A DNA stretch of 64,000 nt from Anaeramoeba flamelloides (Eukaryota > Metamonada > Anaeramoebidae). The stretch is taken from contig JANTQA010000042.1 in NCBI GenBank assembly GCA_027625915.1, forward strand, positions 6,026,001-6,090,000. Reading direction: 5' to 3'. Made by a program: the position numbers and the translations under genes. Shown here in pieces: positions 1 to 12,032 of the stretch (position 1 is the first letter of the stretch; the number at the start of each line of letters is the position of its first letter). The notes below the pieces were generated by a model that did no database searches, was not told the DNA's origin, and saw only the letters and a list, made by a program, of their open reading frames with translations.

Positions 1-84
1 ACGAGGACTTATGCAACTGAACTGAATCCAACCAATGCGATCTGAAACCAACCAAAGTGAACCGAATTGAACTTTCCGTACTAT

Positions 85-147
85 CTGTCGAGTCGTTACT
101 TGGACTGGGTTTTTGCTGTCGAGTCGGTATCTTGTACTGGGATTTTG
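85..147 (+). repeat. Tandem duplication of a 31-32 base unit
   Basis: Two adjacent units (85-115 and 116-147) both begin CTGTCGAGTCG and end in a TTTTG stretch, with a few differences between. The surrounding bases 1-84 are also unusually rich in C and G for this window and contain degenerate CCAACCAA-like words. This may be the edge of a longer repeat that continues outside the window. Confidence 0.6.
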
Positions 148-620
148 CGAAAACAAGATTTGGGAAACTTACAAAAAAAAAAAAATAAAATAATAAAAAA
201 AAAATAAAATAACACAAAAAAAAAAATACACAAAAAAAAGCAAAGCAACTGAAAAGAAAATTTCGAAAACCAAATCTTATTCTTAAAAAAACCAGAGCTT
301 TTTTAGATTCAACCCATCTATAAAGTTCTAAATCAAAATTTAATAAACAGCCTTTTTCATTTGATCTATAGTTGTTCAAATATTTAGAACTCTTTATTAA
401 AAACAACCCATGGTGGCGATCCAAAAAAAAACAAAAGGAAACAACCACCAGCCTATTCAACACTTGGGGTACCCCAAAAAAAAAAAAAAAATTACTGAAG
501 TTTTTTCTTTTTTCTATTATTTTTTGACTCTTTCATTTCTTGCTTTTCTTTCTCTTTTTCTTGTCTTTTTTCCGAAATAATTTATTCTTTTCATTTTTTA
601 AAGAAAAGATATCCTTTGAG

Positions 621-723
621 CTGTAATCCTGCTTACATTACAGTTAGGATAAAAAACCCTAAATACAATTTTAGAGTTTCAGGCAAATAGGAGGTAATTT
701 TGTTGAATCACCTCTGCTCAACA
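621..723 (+). other. Cluster of small hairpins
   Basis: CTGTAAT (621-627) pairs with ATTACAG (637-643). Downstream, GAGGT (691-695) pairs with ACCTC (710-714), and TGTTGA (701-706) can instead pair with TCAACA (718-723), so two alternative stems overlap. It could be chance or part of an untranslated or non-coding RNA; nothing else supports a gene. Confidence 0.25.
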
Positions 724-1314
724 ATAAAAAAAAAATTTATATAGTTTTTTCCTTTAATATGGAAATCTTAATTTTAAATTATTTTGTTTTTAAAATTAAA
801 GTAAAGTGAATATTTATTGTTTTGATTTCAGAAATAAAGATATTTTTTGTTTTCACTGAAAAAAATGTTTTTTATAAAGATTTCAAAATTAAATACCTAG
901 GTTGCATTATTTAACTTCCCAAAAGAATTGTGAACATTTTGAACTGGATCAATAAATAAGTAGTAGTATAATATAACTATTAATTATTATTTAGGGGATA
1001 TTAACACTTTGATATTTTTGAGAAAGTCAAAGTTCATATTTATACTTTTTTTAGTTAATTACTTTTGATAACTACTAATTAGAAATCATTTAGAAATAGA
1101 GTATGATTAAGATTGCAATATAATTTAGATGTAAAAAATATGGAAATCATTAAGTTATTTCCAATATTTGAAAAATTTTAGATCTTTTACTCAACTCAAA
1201 TTGACTAAAAGAGAAAGTATTTTTTCTATTGAAAAATTTGGAAAATGATATTTAAAGTTATTTTAGGAAAATTTAACTATTATTTCTTTTTTTGAAGTTT
1301 TATTTGTAAATCTA

Positions 1315-2002
1315 CAGTCAGTTTCAAATTTAAGGAACAAACTTTAAACAAAATTTAAGTTACAAAAAAATCTCAAATGAAGGCACAAAATTTGGAATTT
1401 ATATTTTTACAAATTATTTTACTATATAGTAGGGAAAAAAATACCGGACAAGAAAAAAATCCCTGACAAGATTTTTAATTGTGAATATTAGTAAAATTTT
1501 TGTCTAATTTCAATAAAATCCTTATTATAAATAACCAATTTTTTTATGAGATTAGTAATAAACCTACCTAAAGTTCATCAAAGTAAGGTGTCTCTAGAAT
1601 ACCCAAGTAATTGTTTGATAGCCTAATGTTGATCAACTTTTTTTGAAAAACAATCGAGTTTTATTGAGGTTTACTAGAGTTTGGAAAATGATAATTTTTC
1701 TTCTTGTTTTTTGATTGGTTGAATGGTGTTTTGAACAAGTGTGATTTCATCAATCATCATTCTAATAAGTGGGGGGGTTATAATTGAAAAAGTTCGATTT
1801 TTAAAAAAAGGAATTTGATTGTAAATAGCTGAAATTACATAATAATTTTACTAATATTCACAATTAAAAATCTTGTCCGGGATTTTTTTCATGTTAGGTA
1901 TTTTTTTCACTGCTCTAATTTGAATTTGATGCCTTAATTTGAGATATTTATTGTGACTTAAATTTTCTTTGAAAGGTTGTGCCTTAAAAGTGGAACTGAC
2001 TG
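1315..2002. mobile_element. Family A inverted-repeat element (MITE), split by an insertion
   Basis: The left end starts CAGTCAGTTT after TA, and the right end finishes GGAACTGACTG. Inside each arm are repeated words of the type AAGGCACAAA and TCTCAAAT..GGCACAAA, mirrored on the right as GCCTTAATTTGAGAT. The same palindrome recurs at 17299-17503, 36036-36228 and 55971-56166, where it is only about 195-205 bases long. Here it is longer because a second element sits in its centre. CAGT termini and a TA target fit non-autonomous Tc1/mariner-type DNA transposons; that assignment is inference from the ends. Confidence 0.7.
1424..1916. mobile_element. Family H inverted-repeat element nested in family A
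   Basis: The left end reads AGTAGGGAAAAAAATACC and the right end is its near-complement, followed by a mirrored GGACAAG/CTTGTCC block and TTTTTAATTGTGAATATTAG against its complement. It interrupts the family A palindrome at the central TA. A diverged second copy lies at 50212-50681 in the same orientation and shares the internal stretch around AAAGTTCATCAAAGT and TCTCTAGAATAC. No coding capacity is seen. Confidence 0.65.
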
Positions 2003-2898
2003 TGTAAAGAATTCTTGGATGATGATTTAATATATTGAAGAAATAAATAGTTTCCCGGAATCCAATAATTTTCTCAATAGAAATCTAAAAAAAGTCCTAC
2101 ATTTTCTAGTAGTAAGTTTGAAAATGGAGTAAATCCAATTTTTTTGTTAGAAAAAAATCTCAAAAGCCAAGTATTTTTATCTATTTCCTTTTGAAGAAAA
2201 ACCAATAAAATTTTAAAAAATAAAAAATGTTTGTTATCTTTTTTTTTTTTTCAAAAGGAGGAAAATGAAAAAAAACACAATTCTCAATTCATTTACCTTT
2301 CTTTCATTAACAAAGTCACACCTAACAAACAAATTCCGAAAGTTAACGTAATACTCTTGTTTCTAGACAAATACCCAATATTAATATTGCATGACAAGTT
2401 TAGCACAATCCATACAAACACTTTCAGGACTTTTTTGAACTTTTAGACTGACAGTCTGCAAGATTTCAGTCTATCATATTTTTTCATATTTTTTTGAATT
2501 TCAAATACTTGATACAAACTTTTGAAAGCTCAAAAAAAGAAAAAAATATTAATTTAGAAAACATAACATTTTGAATTTAATTAAAATTTCGGAAAGTTCT
2601 CAAAATGAAAAATATTTGTTAACTTTCAAATACCTGAAACTCTTATTTACGAAAACGAAAAATTGTAAAGTTGTTTAATTGACATGTTTTAAAAAGTTTG
2701 ACTTGTAAAAACTTTTAAACTATAAGTTATTGAATTTTGATCTTGTAATTCCTTTCAAAATTGGGAACAATTCCAAAAAAACATGAGTGTTGTTTTGAAG
2801 CAAAAAAAAGGTGACTACAATTTATGTACTATTCTTGTCATCTGTGAACATTTCAATTTTTATTTTTTATCAGTTCTTTCAATCTAATTTTCTTCTAT

Positions 2899-5800
2899 AT
2901 GAAACCACAAAATTCTGTTTCAGTACTTTTACGAGTAGTGCTAGTAAACACACAGTCAACAATTCAATTAAAATTCCGTCCAACTGATACAATCCAAAGG
3001 GTAATTCATACCATATGTACAGATCATTATATCAAAAATGAAGAAGAGTATGGGATTTATTGCTCAATACCAAACGGATATTGGGTAGATCCAAAAAAAA
3101 CAATTTTGCACCACCAATTATGGCTTGTTGTAAATATTAATATTTTCATCAAACTTGATAAACAATAAAAAACTCTTTGTTTCTCTCCTCAATAAAAAAG
3201 AATTAAAAAACAAAAAACAAAAAACAAAACATCAAATAATTTTTTTCAATTTTCTCTTTTGTTTTTTTCTCCAAAACAAAAAGCCTGTTTTACACTTTAA
3301 ACGAAAACATACCATCCAAGTTAATATAAGGTACAACAACCAAATTCAAGTACATTCAATCGATGAGCAACTTTCCGTAAAGCAATCAATTCCCTTATTA
3401 GTTGCAAAATTAGGTCTGAACAAAGAAGACGATTATGCAATTGAATGCGGAAATCGTAAATCAGTTTTTTTTTGTTTTTAATCTTTTTTTTTTTTTTTTT
3501 TTTTTCAGTCAGTCACAAATTTCTCTTTGTTGGTGGTTGAACAAATAACATGCACAAAAAAAAATTGTTTTGTGTTTGTTTCCAAAAAAAGGATCTTTAA
3601 ATCTGTTTTAAGGGAACAAACAAAAAAATTCACAAAATTAATCCCAAAAACTTCAGTAGCTGTAATTTACAAAACAGCCTCATTTTTTTGAATTTTTTTA
3701 TTCTGGCCGAGAGTTCCCAAAGTAAATTTTTGTCACTTTTGTTGTTTTTCAAATCTTGGTCTTTCCAAAATCAAAATTTTGAAGGAATTATTCTTTTTTT
3801 TTTTTCCCAAAGGTGACAGGTTACTTATTTGCACCATAGGCTTTATTACTATTAGTTGCAAAATAAATCGAACAAAATTTTCATTCAGCATTCTCAAAAA
3901 ATTCTTTTATCATCTGTAAAATATCATTTTTTTAATTCCATAAATCAGTTTAAAATATTAATTTTCTCTTTAGAATTGAGAACTTTGATAACTGTTGTGG
4001 AAAAAAAAGTGAAACACGGTTTTTAATTGGGAACACTACTGAAAATGAAAAGTAAAATCAATAAAAAATAGAAACCTATTAACTTTCAAATAATAACCCA
4101 TTATATTATTTTCAATCAACCCAACAAATACAATTTAAATCTACTTGATTTATCGAAATTGTTGATGTGGTTTTGGAGATCTCAAAAAATTGTCAATTTT
4201 TTGAACAAATTTTTAATAATCGATCAATCAAAGAAAAACCCATACCAAAAGATAGTATTTAAAAAACTGTTATTGTGGCGAATACTTCATTTTGTCTTTA
4301 TTTATTTATTTATTCTTTTTTTCATTGATCTTACTTTTCAGTTTTAGTAATGTTCTTAATTAAAAAGTATTTCTATATGCTTATAACACTATACTAGAAT
4401 AAAATTCATTGAAAAAAAAAAAAAAACTCTATGTTTTGCTTGTATTTTGGATTAAGTACAGATTAAAGTTCAAAAAATGCTATTTTAATTTGGAAAGAAA
4501 ACAAAATGTATTTTTTTGTATTCGATATTTTTCTAAAACAAAAATAAAAGGATAAACTATCAATAAATTTTACGTTATTAATTTTCGTTGTATTTTTATT
4601 CTAGAAAGTTAAAGATTAATAAAAAATTTAAGAACAAAAGTTTAATTGTAATTTTGATTTTTGATTAGAAAATGAAGCAAAAAATGCTAAATAATTTCAG
4701 ATGTGTTCTATATATATATATATATCAGTTATCATTAATTCAATAAATTGAACTTATGAATTTAAAATTTTTGAGAATTCTATTTTTAATTATTTTCAAT
4801 GGTTGTTCTATTTATTGCCTTTATAACCCCAAAATTATTATTGTGAAATTTTAAGTAAATAATTTTATATTACTACATATAAGAAAGAGATTAGATCTTT
4901 AAAAGGATTAAGGTGGGGATATAGTTGCTGTGGAAATATTTTGAGAAATCATTGAGTAATTTGGCAAAGTTTGTAAATTGTTGTGATCTTCTTATTTTCA
5001 ACTCTATTTGAGCAAAATAAGAAGTATTTTACAAAGAAAATTTAACTTTTCAAAATATTATTTAAAAGTTATTTTGGAAGACTTTAATTAATTTTTATGA
5101 TTGTTTTTTTATCTGATAAGACGGGAGATTAACACATTTCTCAATTTTAAACCAAAATTTTTACGAATTTGTTTAATTGATAACAGTGGCATTTGCGAAT
5201 GTCTCAATTTCAAATTAGTTGATCACATATTTTGGTTCCTTGAACCAAAATATTTGTTAAATAAAAAACTAAAAAAAAAGTTCTTGATAATTTGGGGAAA
5301 GTTTGGAAAAGGAATAAATTCCATTTCTTTGTTAGAAAACAATATCTAAATCCAAATATTGTTTTTATTTTCTTTTTCATTAAAAACCAATAAAATTTTA
5401 AAAAATAAAAAAATGTTTGTTATCTTTTTTCTAAGAAAAAAGAGAGAGAAGAGGGACCGTTAATAAAAGAATTCCAAAAGGAGAAAAAAAAGAAAATTAC
5501 AAATTTTTGAAAAAAAAAACAAAATAAAAACATTTTTTTTACTAACATTAAGTCAAGAAATTTTAAGAGGAATGTTTTCAAAATCAGTCAACTGTTTAAG
5601 AAAACCAGGTGCGTATGTGAGATTTTATCTTTGATCTCGTTTTTTGGATATTTCTTAACAAACGTAGAATAAAAAGGGAAATAAAGACTCATTGAAAAGT
5701 TGGATGATCTTGCTTGTCTCTGTGAAATTTAAAACCAGATTTTGTCTTCAATGATAAAAATGTAAAATTTAACTTCAATGTTTCCGATAACCCAATTGGA

Positions 5801-6923
5801 AGAAAAAGATCCTTTGAAGAACAAGTTCTTCATGAAAAGTTCCATTAAAAAATAACAAATTAGTTGTTTTGGTTTTATTTGTTTTTTTTATATATTTATT
5901 ATGTCAAGTTAGATCCTTAATTCCAAAAAATAAATAGCGTCTCATATTGTTTCATTTGTTCAAAAATCCCTCTTTTATAATTCTTCGTATTGGATCCCCT
6001 TCCATATTCAAAATAATGATATAGTTCTGGTGCTAAGATGATTTTAATCGCCATTCTTCGAAACCTACAATGTCATTTTATGTCACTTCGAACAATATCA
6101 TTTTTTTTTTCGTTCTTCCAGACTTAAATCATATTATATAACAAAGTGATTGTTTCCAAACCAAAACAATAAAGATAGTAATTTTTTTTTTTTGAATAAA
6201 AAAATATTATTAATTTACTTGATAAATAAAAATTAAAATTGTAACCATTTGAAAAATCTATAGTTAAAGCAAATTCCTAATAATTCGTTACGAATAATTC
6301 TTTAAATGATCAAATTAAATAAGTATAAATGAATAAAAAAAATAACTTTGTTAAAAATTTCCCATAACTACTTTTTCTTCAGCTTTTCATAAATCTCTTG
6401 AATTTTATTATCTTTTGTTTTTATTGTGTAAAAATAATTTTTCTAATAATGGAATAAACTCATTTGATGTTTTTAAAAGAAATTTATTTCTGATTTAAAA
6501 CATAAAAATATGAAATAAATTTATTTTTTTTACATCAAATTAAAAAAAATTATTTTTGTAATATGTAAAAAATTAACAATATTAATTTTAATAATATTTT
6601 CTTTTTCTTGTCTTTTCTTTTTCTTTTATTAAACTACTTTTTTTTATTTATACATGACTTTCTATTTACATTCAAAAATATATTAATAATTTCTAGTTGA
6701 TATTCAAGATGAGAGAATTTTTGTTGATCAAAGAGAAATTTATGATCTAAATGATACAATATTTGATCTCGTAGCAAAAACAAATAAAGAAAAAAATATA
6801 AAAACTGATGGTATTTTTGGAAAATCTTTTGATTTTGCAATGAAAAGGTGTAGAAATACATATCAAATTCCTCCAATAATCCAAAAATCTATTTCGTTTA
6901 TTGAAAATCATGGTTTTTAATTT

Positions 6924-6954
<31 letters not shown>

Positions 6955-6986
6955 CTAATAATAATAATAATAATTAATTATATTAT

Positions 6987-7029
<43 letters not shown>

Positions 7030-8160
7030 TTGGGTTTTTGTATCTTAAAATTTCCATTTTTTCCATAATTTTAGCGTTATTTAGCCCTGGAATATATAAT
7101 ATTGCTGGTAAAATTATTAACATTGAAAAGCTTGTTGAACAATTTAACAAAACAGTTGAAATAGATCTAGAAAAAATCTTATTTTCTGTAAATGATGTTA
7201 CTGGATTATTAAAAAAATATTTTCATAAACTACCAGAAAAAATATTTCCTTTAAAATTTGCAGAAAATATGATCACACTTTTTCAAAATGCAGAAACAGA
7301 AGAAATATTATTGGAACAATATTTTAATTTTATGAAAGAATTGCCATTACTTAATTATAACATATCAAAAGAAATTTTAAAACATATAAATCTTGTTTTA
7401 TGCCATTCTGAAAAAAATGGAACAAATATCAGGGATCTTTCTCAAATGATCACATCATGGTTTTTCCAAAAGCTAGAAAATGAAAAAAATTTACAAAAAA
7501 TTATTTCAACTCAACAAGAAATATGTAAAATATTGATTGAAAATTTTGAATATATTTTTAATGGAAAAACTGGGAATCAAAATAAAATTCTTGCTAAAGC
7601 ATTATTTGATTTTAAGCCTCAAGCAGAAACTGACCTTGGAATTGTTACAGACGAAATAATTGAAATTATCCAAAATCCAAACGATCTTCAAGAAGGTAAT
7701 CTAAATTGAATTTTCTTTATTATTATAATTCACATTATTATTATTATAATTCTTGCTATTTTGATTATTATTATTATTATATTTAAATAATAAAATAGAT
7801 TGGCTATTAGCTAAAAATAAAAATGGTGAAGAAGGAATGGTTCCAAAAAATTATATTGAAATTATTAAACAAAAAAAAAAAAAAATAACTCTGACAAAAA
7901 GCTTAAATCTCAATCAAATTTCAACTGTGGGCCAAAATAAAAACGAGAATGATAATAATCGCAAAAAAGGAACAATTAAATTAACAATTGAGCAATTTAC
8001 ATTGGAATTAGAAAAATGTGAAAATATAAAATTGCGAACTGAAAAAAAAAGAAATGAGCTTTCAGAAAGATTAAATTCTCTGGTTGAACTGTCAATTTTT
8101 GAACAAAATAAAATTGATAATATGTTAAAATCTATAAATGAAATCCAACAAAATAATTAA
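2899..8160 (+). CDS. Talin-head (F0-F1) / RhoGAP / SH3 protein, five exons
   Basis: Proposed exons are 2899-3129, 3284-3455, 6697-6912, 7075-7695 and 7799-8160, giving 533 residues with every junction in phase. Residues about 10-134 resemble the F0 and F1 ubiquitin-like lobes of the talin head; the join LWLV|PVLHFKRK lines up with the talin F0-F1 boundary. Residues about 173-350 are a RhoGAP fold (GIFGKSF, IPPIIQKSISFIE, VTGLLKKYFHKLPE, LPLLNYNISKEILKHINLV). Where RhoGAPs carry the catalytic arginine (GIFRxSG) this protein has GIYNIAG, Asn215. Residues 380-436 form an SH3 domain (ALFDF, DWLLAKNKNGEEGMVPKNYIEI), and a charged coiled coil ends the protein. A cytoskeletal Rho-family adaptor is the likely role, perhaps without GAP activity. 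The 3.2-kb second intron is the weak point: exons 1-2 could be a separate small gene, for example with a third exon at 3513-3691. Confidence 0.6.
4000..4378. mobile_element. Family B inverted-repeat element inside the large intron
   Basis: The left arm includes TTTTTAATTGGGAACACTAC, TGAAAATGAAAAGTAAAATC and AATAAA. The right arm is its near-complement (GATCTTACTTTTCAGTTTTAG, TAATGTTCTTAATTAAAAAG). The middle shares AATCAAAG..CCATACCAAAAGATAGTA with copies at 9685-10475, 11560-12032 and 23395-23620. The short frame seen at 4159-4347 lies inside it and is not a gene. Non-autonomous DNA transposon is the likely class. Confidence 0.65.
6958..7030 (+). repeat. Microsatellites TAA, TA and TG
   Basis: The intron between RhoGAP exons 3 and 4 contains a poly-T run, then TAA repeats, then TA repeats, then about nine TG units that run directly into the polypyrimidine part before the 7073-7074 AG acceptor. 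Length change here could affect splicing of the exon carrying the Arg-finger position. Confidence 0.8.
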
Positions 8161-8953
8161 GTATTGTTGTTGGTATGGTTATTAAATATTTATTTAAAAT
8201 CAATGATATATTCATAATTAGTAATAACAAAACCCAAAAAAAAAAAAATGATCATTTGAAATTATTTTAAATTGGTTATTTATTAAATCTATTACAATTA
8301 AATCGAAAAATAATTAAATTGTTAAAATAATAATAATAATATTTATGAAAATAATTAAAGTATTTGTTATAACTATTAAAATTAATTAATTAATTAATTG
8401 TTTTGTTTTTTATTTTTTTTTTTTTTGTTTTTTTTAAATTTTGAAATTTTTATTATTATAATAGCAATTCAAAACAAACAAAGTGATTTATTAATAATAA
8501 CTATCAAACAGCATTGTTAATTTTACTAAACAAATAAACTGAGATCATAAATTCCATCTTTTTCTTTGAAAACTTTCTTATCAAAATTGGAAAAAAGGAA
8601 AAGGAAAAATTAACCCCATATATTAAGCAAATAACAGTCAGTGCTTAATGAGTTTATTATACAATGGTAATTGAGATCTAAAGAAGTGAAAGATAAATTT
8701 TATCTTTAATCAATTTTTACTATCATGATAATTAGCTCTAATTCATTATATGATTGCAAATTCAGCTAATAATTTCTACAGTATATCTTTTTTTTTCTAG
8801 ATAAATTGTTTGAAATTTTCTTTTCGTTGACCTCACAAAAGATTTTTTAACAAATGAAAAGAAATATGCAAACAATAAGAGAGTATTTTAAAGTCAGACT
8901 AAGATCTTTTTGTGATCTTTTAAAAATTCAATTAAAAAATTAATATTTTTATT

Positions 8954-9613
8954 AAATTGAGTTACAAACAAATATCCTTTTAATGTAAAGTAGATACAAC
9001 CGAAATGTCCTGCGATAAAAGAATTCAATGTTATTTTTAGATACTATTTGTTCAAAACGAAGTGGAACAAAATTTTCATTCAGCTTTCCTAAAAAATATA
9101 TCAAAGAATTAGAACCAACCTTTAAATAAAAGTCCCCAATTCATGAAGGTGAATATATATATATAATTGAAACTGATTTTAATAATTAAAAATCTGAAAT
9201 GTTAAATGATTTATCCATTTGTGACAAGAGAGAAGTAATCAAAGAAAATTTACTAAATAAAAAAGAGAAGAAGAAAAATTATTAAAATATTAAAGTACAA
9301 AAATATTATATCTTTTACATGACCATAATAAAATTATCCACATCCTGAAACAGGAAGAGTAAAAACCCAATTGAAACATTATCAGCAATAATAAAGGATT
9401 CCACAAGCTAGGATATATAAATTGTTATTCCACGACTCTTAAGAGTGAAATGTTACATGATTTTAAAATCTAATTTTGAAAAGCTGAAAAAATTTTGTTC
9501 CATTTATTTTTCAACAAACAGTCTTTGGAAATAACATTTACTTCTAATATCACTGAAGGTTTCGGTTACTATCTACTTTACATTAAAATGGATCTTAGTT
9601 TGTAACTCAATTT
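8954..9613. mobile_element. Family I long inverted-repeat element
   Basis: The left end AAATTGAGTTACAAAC is mirrored by GTTTGTAACTCAATTT at the right end. The arms extend roughly 170 bases, with CCTTTTAATGTAAAGTAGAT and GGAACAAAATTTTCATTCAG mirrored by counterparts with several mismatches. Related arm sequence (ACAAAATTTTCATTCAGC) occurs at 3875-3900 and a variant at 56957-56975. About 660 bases, no coding potential; a foldback or MITE-type element. Confidence 0.65.
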
Positions 9614-9684
9614 GAAAAAAAAAATTCTTGTCAAAAATTGAATACCAAATATAGGTTTGTTTAATTCAAAGCAGTGATTTTTTT

Positions 9685-10475
9685 GCCATTTGGAAAAAAA
9701 GTTCAATACAATTTTCAATTGGGAACACTAAAAGGAACCTAAAGATGAAAAATAAGATCTGTTCAATAAAAAGAATAAATAAATGCTTTGAGACAAAATG
9801 TTGATTCAGCAAAATAATAGTTTCTTTAATACTGTCTTTTGGAAGGGATTTTTCTCTTTGATCAATTATTAAAAATTTGTAGAAAAAATGGAATATTTTT
9901 TGCTATCTCAAAAATCACTGATTGTATTTCGATAATCAAGTAGATTTTGATAATTTTTGTTGGGTTTGATTGAAAATAATAAAATTTTATTTTTCAATTT
10001 AAAAAAGAAATTTTTAGTAAACATTCTCAAAAATATTTTACGAGTTTCTAAGTCAAAGAAAATCCAAAAGATTTTTTAAAACAATGAGAAATGATATTTA
10101 TAGACATCTAAATTAACTTTCTTGTTGAACTCTAAGACAAAAATTTTTTCTATGAAAATTTGATTGTGACAGTAATAATTAAAAATATATATTTAGGAAA
10201 ATAAAAATTTTCATTTTATTTTTTTTTTTTTTATTATTGAGGAGGGGGTGTAAATTACACTCTGGGTACCCTTTTACTTAAATTCCCTTTCAAGATTTAA
10301 AGAGTTAAATCAGAGATTTCAAAAATTTTCATTTTAACAGTAAGGGATTATTAATTGAAGATAATGTGGTTTCTTCTTTTAATTGGTTTTACTTTTCATT
10401 CTCAGGTTCTTATAAGGCTCCCAATTAAAAAAAAGGTGTTGAACTATTTTACCTGTTTCACTTTTTTTTCATGAA
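9685..10475. mobile_element. Family B element, interrupted copy
   Basis: The left arm has TTTTCAATTGGGAACACTAA. The right arm has GGTTTTACTTTTCATTCTCA, CCCAATTAAAA and ACCTGTTTCAC. It shares the CTTTTGGAAGGGATTTTTCTC block with 11740. Its centre (about 10015-10330) is foreign to the other copies and resembles 43495-43705, so another repeat appears to have landed in it. Confidence 0.55.
10015..10205 (+). repeat. Repeat shared with IQGAP intron 5
   Basis: This stretch and 43495-43705 share GAAATGATATTT..ACATC, ACTCTAA.ACAAAATTTTT, TTTGATTGT.ACAGT and AATAAAAATTTTCATTT in the same order and strand. It lies within the family B copy at 9685-10475, which suggests insertion. Ends are not resolved. 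Confidence 0.5.
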
Positions 10476-11559
10476 CGGTATTTTTAATTTGAATATTTTG
10501 TTCCTCATTGTGTTTGTAAACTTTTTTTTTAATTAATTATTCAACTACCTCCATTAAGAAAACTCTTTTTTTTAAATAATTAAGAATCCATAAATTTTAA
10601 AAAAGGATATAAAATTAAAGACAAATTCTCAGAGATTAAAAACCTGTTACAAAAATCTAAATTCCCTTTACCATAATAAAATTTATCACGGAAAAAAATA
10701 ACAGGAAACTTATTTTGTCAAAAATGCAAAATTTTAATTTCCAAATTGCCTGATAATTGATCACAAACACAAGAATTTTTCGAACATAATAAGAATCTAA
10801 AGAAAGAATTAAAATCATTGAAGAAATATGTACCTAACTTAGATTTTCTTCTATTTCAATTACACAAAGATCCTTTTTTATAAAATGTCTTCAAAAATCT
10901 AAATTCTTCTTAGGATTGGAAAAAGTGGAAAAAATCATTAATAAGAATTTTTTTGGGCAATTTAGATCTGGCAAATTACAAGTTTCAGAGATAACCCTTA
11001 ATATTTAATTAGGATTATATTGTATGAACTTTATTAAAACTTGATACTCATTTTATGATAAAGTAATTATGAAAATGGAGAATTTCTTTTTTTTTTAATT
11101 TTTCATTGAAAATTTTAATCTTATTGGATACAATATTTTTTTAAAAATACCATTGAATATTGAGAAAATAGTATGTAAGAGCAAAGTAATCAATTCCGTT
11201 TTACAAAGAACTTACCTAAAAAATCCTTATTTTGAAAATAAAATTTAAAATGGCAAAGATAAAAAATTTCTATAATTCTTCATTTATAACTAGATTTGTT
11301 TTATAAAAAAGTTTTTATTATCAAGATATTCTATTCTGGAAGGATCTTGATGTAAATGAAATAGTAGGAATATAAGTTAGATACCATGTATATTAAAAGG
11401 CTATTAATCTCAATTTAGATTCTTATTATTTTGAAAAAATTCGAATGTTTGTGATCAATTTTCAGGATGTTTCGAAATTAAAATTTTACATTTTTGATAA
11501 AATAAGTTTCCAACTTTTATTTTAAATGTATACATTTTTGTCCACAACTTTGAATTGTG

Positions 11560-12032
11560 AATTAACCATTTAGGAAAAAAAGTTAAACAGGGAAAAAAGT
11601 GAAATAAGATTTTTAAATTAAGAACATTAATATGCAATAAAAAATGCAAAGTAAGAACAATTACTCAAAGAAGAAAAAATCAATAAATAAAAACACAATT
11701 GAGGATTCATGATAATAACGGTTTATCAAATAATATCTTTTGGAAGGGATTTTCTCTTTCATTGATTTATAATTAAAAATTTGTAGGTAAAAATGATTAT
11801 TTTTGAGATCTCCAATACCAGTCTGATATCTTGATAATAAAGGGCATTTAAATTTTTTTTGTATTTGTGCATTTGGATGAAAATAATAAGATGAATTATT
11901 ATTTGTAGTTAATTTGTTTATTCTTTTTTTAATTTGCCTTATATTTTTGGTTTTCAGTTTCTATTAATGTTTCCAAAAAAAAAACATTGTTAAAGTTTTT
12001 TTCCCTGTTTCACGTTTTTTCTGAACAATAAA
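11560..12032. mobile_element. Family B element, third copy
   Basis: The terminal block AAACAGGGAAAAAA.GTGAAA on the left is mirrored by CCCTGTTTCACGTTTTTTC on the right. Inside are AAGAACATTAATATGCAATA on the left, mirrored by TTTCTATTAATGTTTCC on the right. The middle contains TCTTTTGGAAGGGATTTTCT and a GATTTATAATTAAAAATTTG block shared with 9840-9890. Confidence 0.6.

Larger units (their letters stand above)
1..2898. other. Gene-free left flank with repeats
   Basis: No reading frame here looks like a gene; the short frame at 2231-2446 is low-complexity. The first 150 bases are less AT-rich than the rest and carry a small tandem duplication. Homopolymer A/T tracts follow, then short hairpins near 621-723, then a nested pair of inverted-repeat elements at 1315-2002. 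The stretch 2003-2898 is AT-rich and shows nothing I can name. Confidence 0.6.

Noticed and set aside
3513-3691. Third exon of the talin-head gene ending in a stop
   Set aside because: It is open and has an acceptor, but its translation has no family similarity, while joining 3455 to 6697 yields a complete, phase-correct multi-domain protein. Kept only as an alternative.
4159-4347. 62-codon frame in the large RhoGAP-gene intron
   Set aside because: It lies inside a family B inverted-repeat element and is Phe/Leu-rich low complexity.
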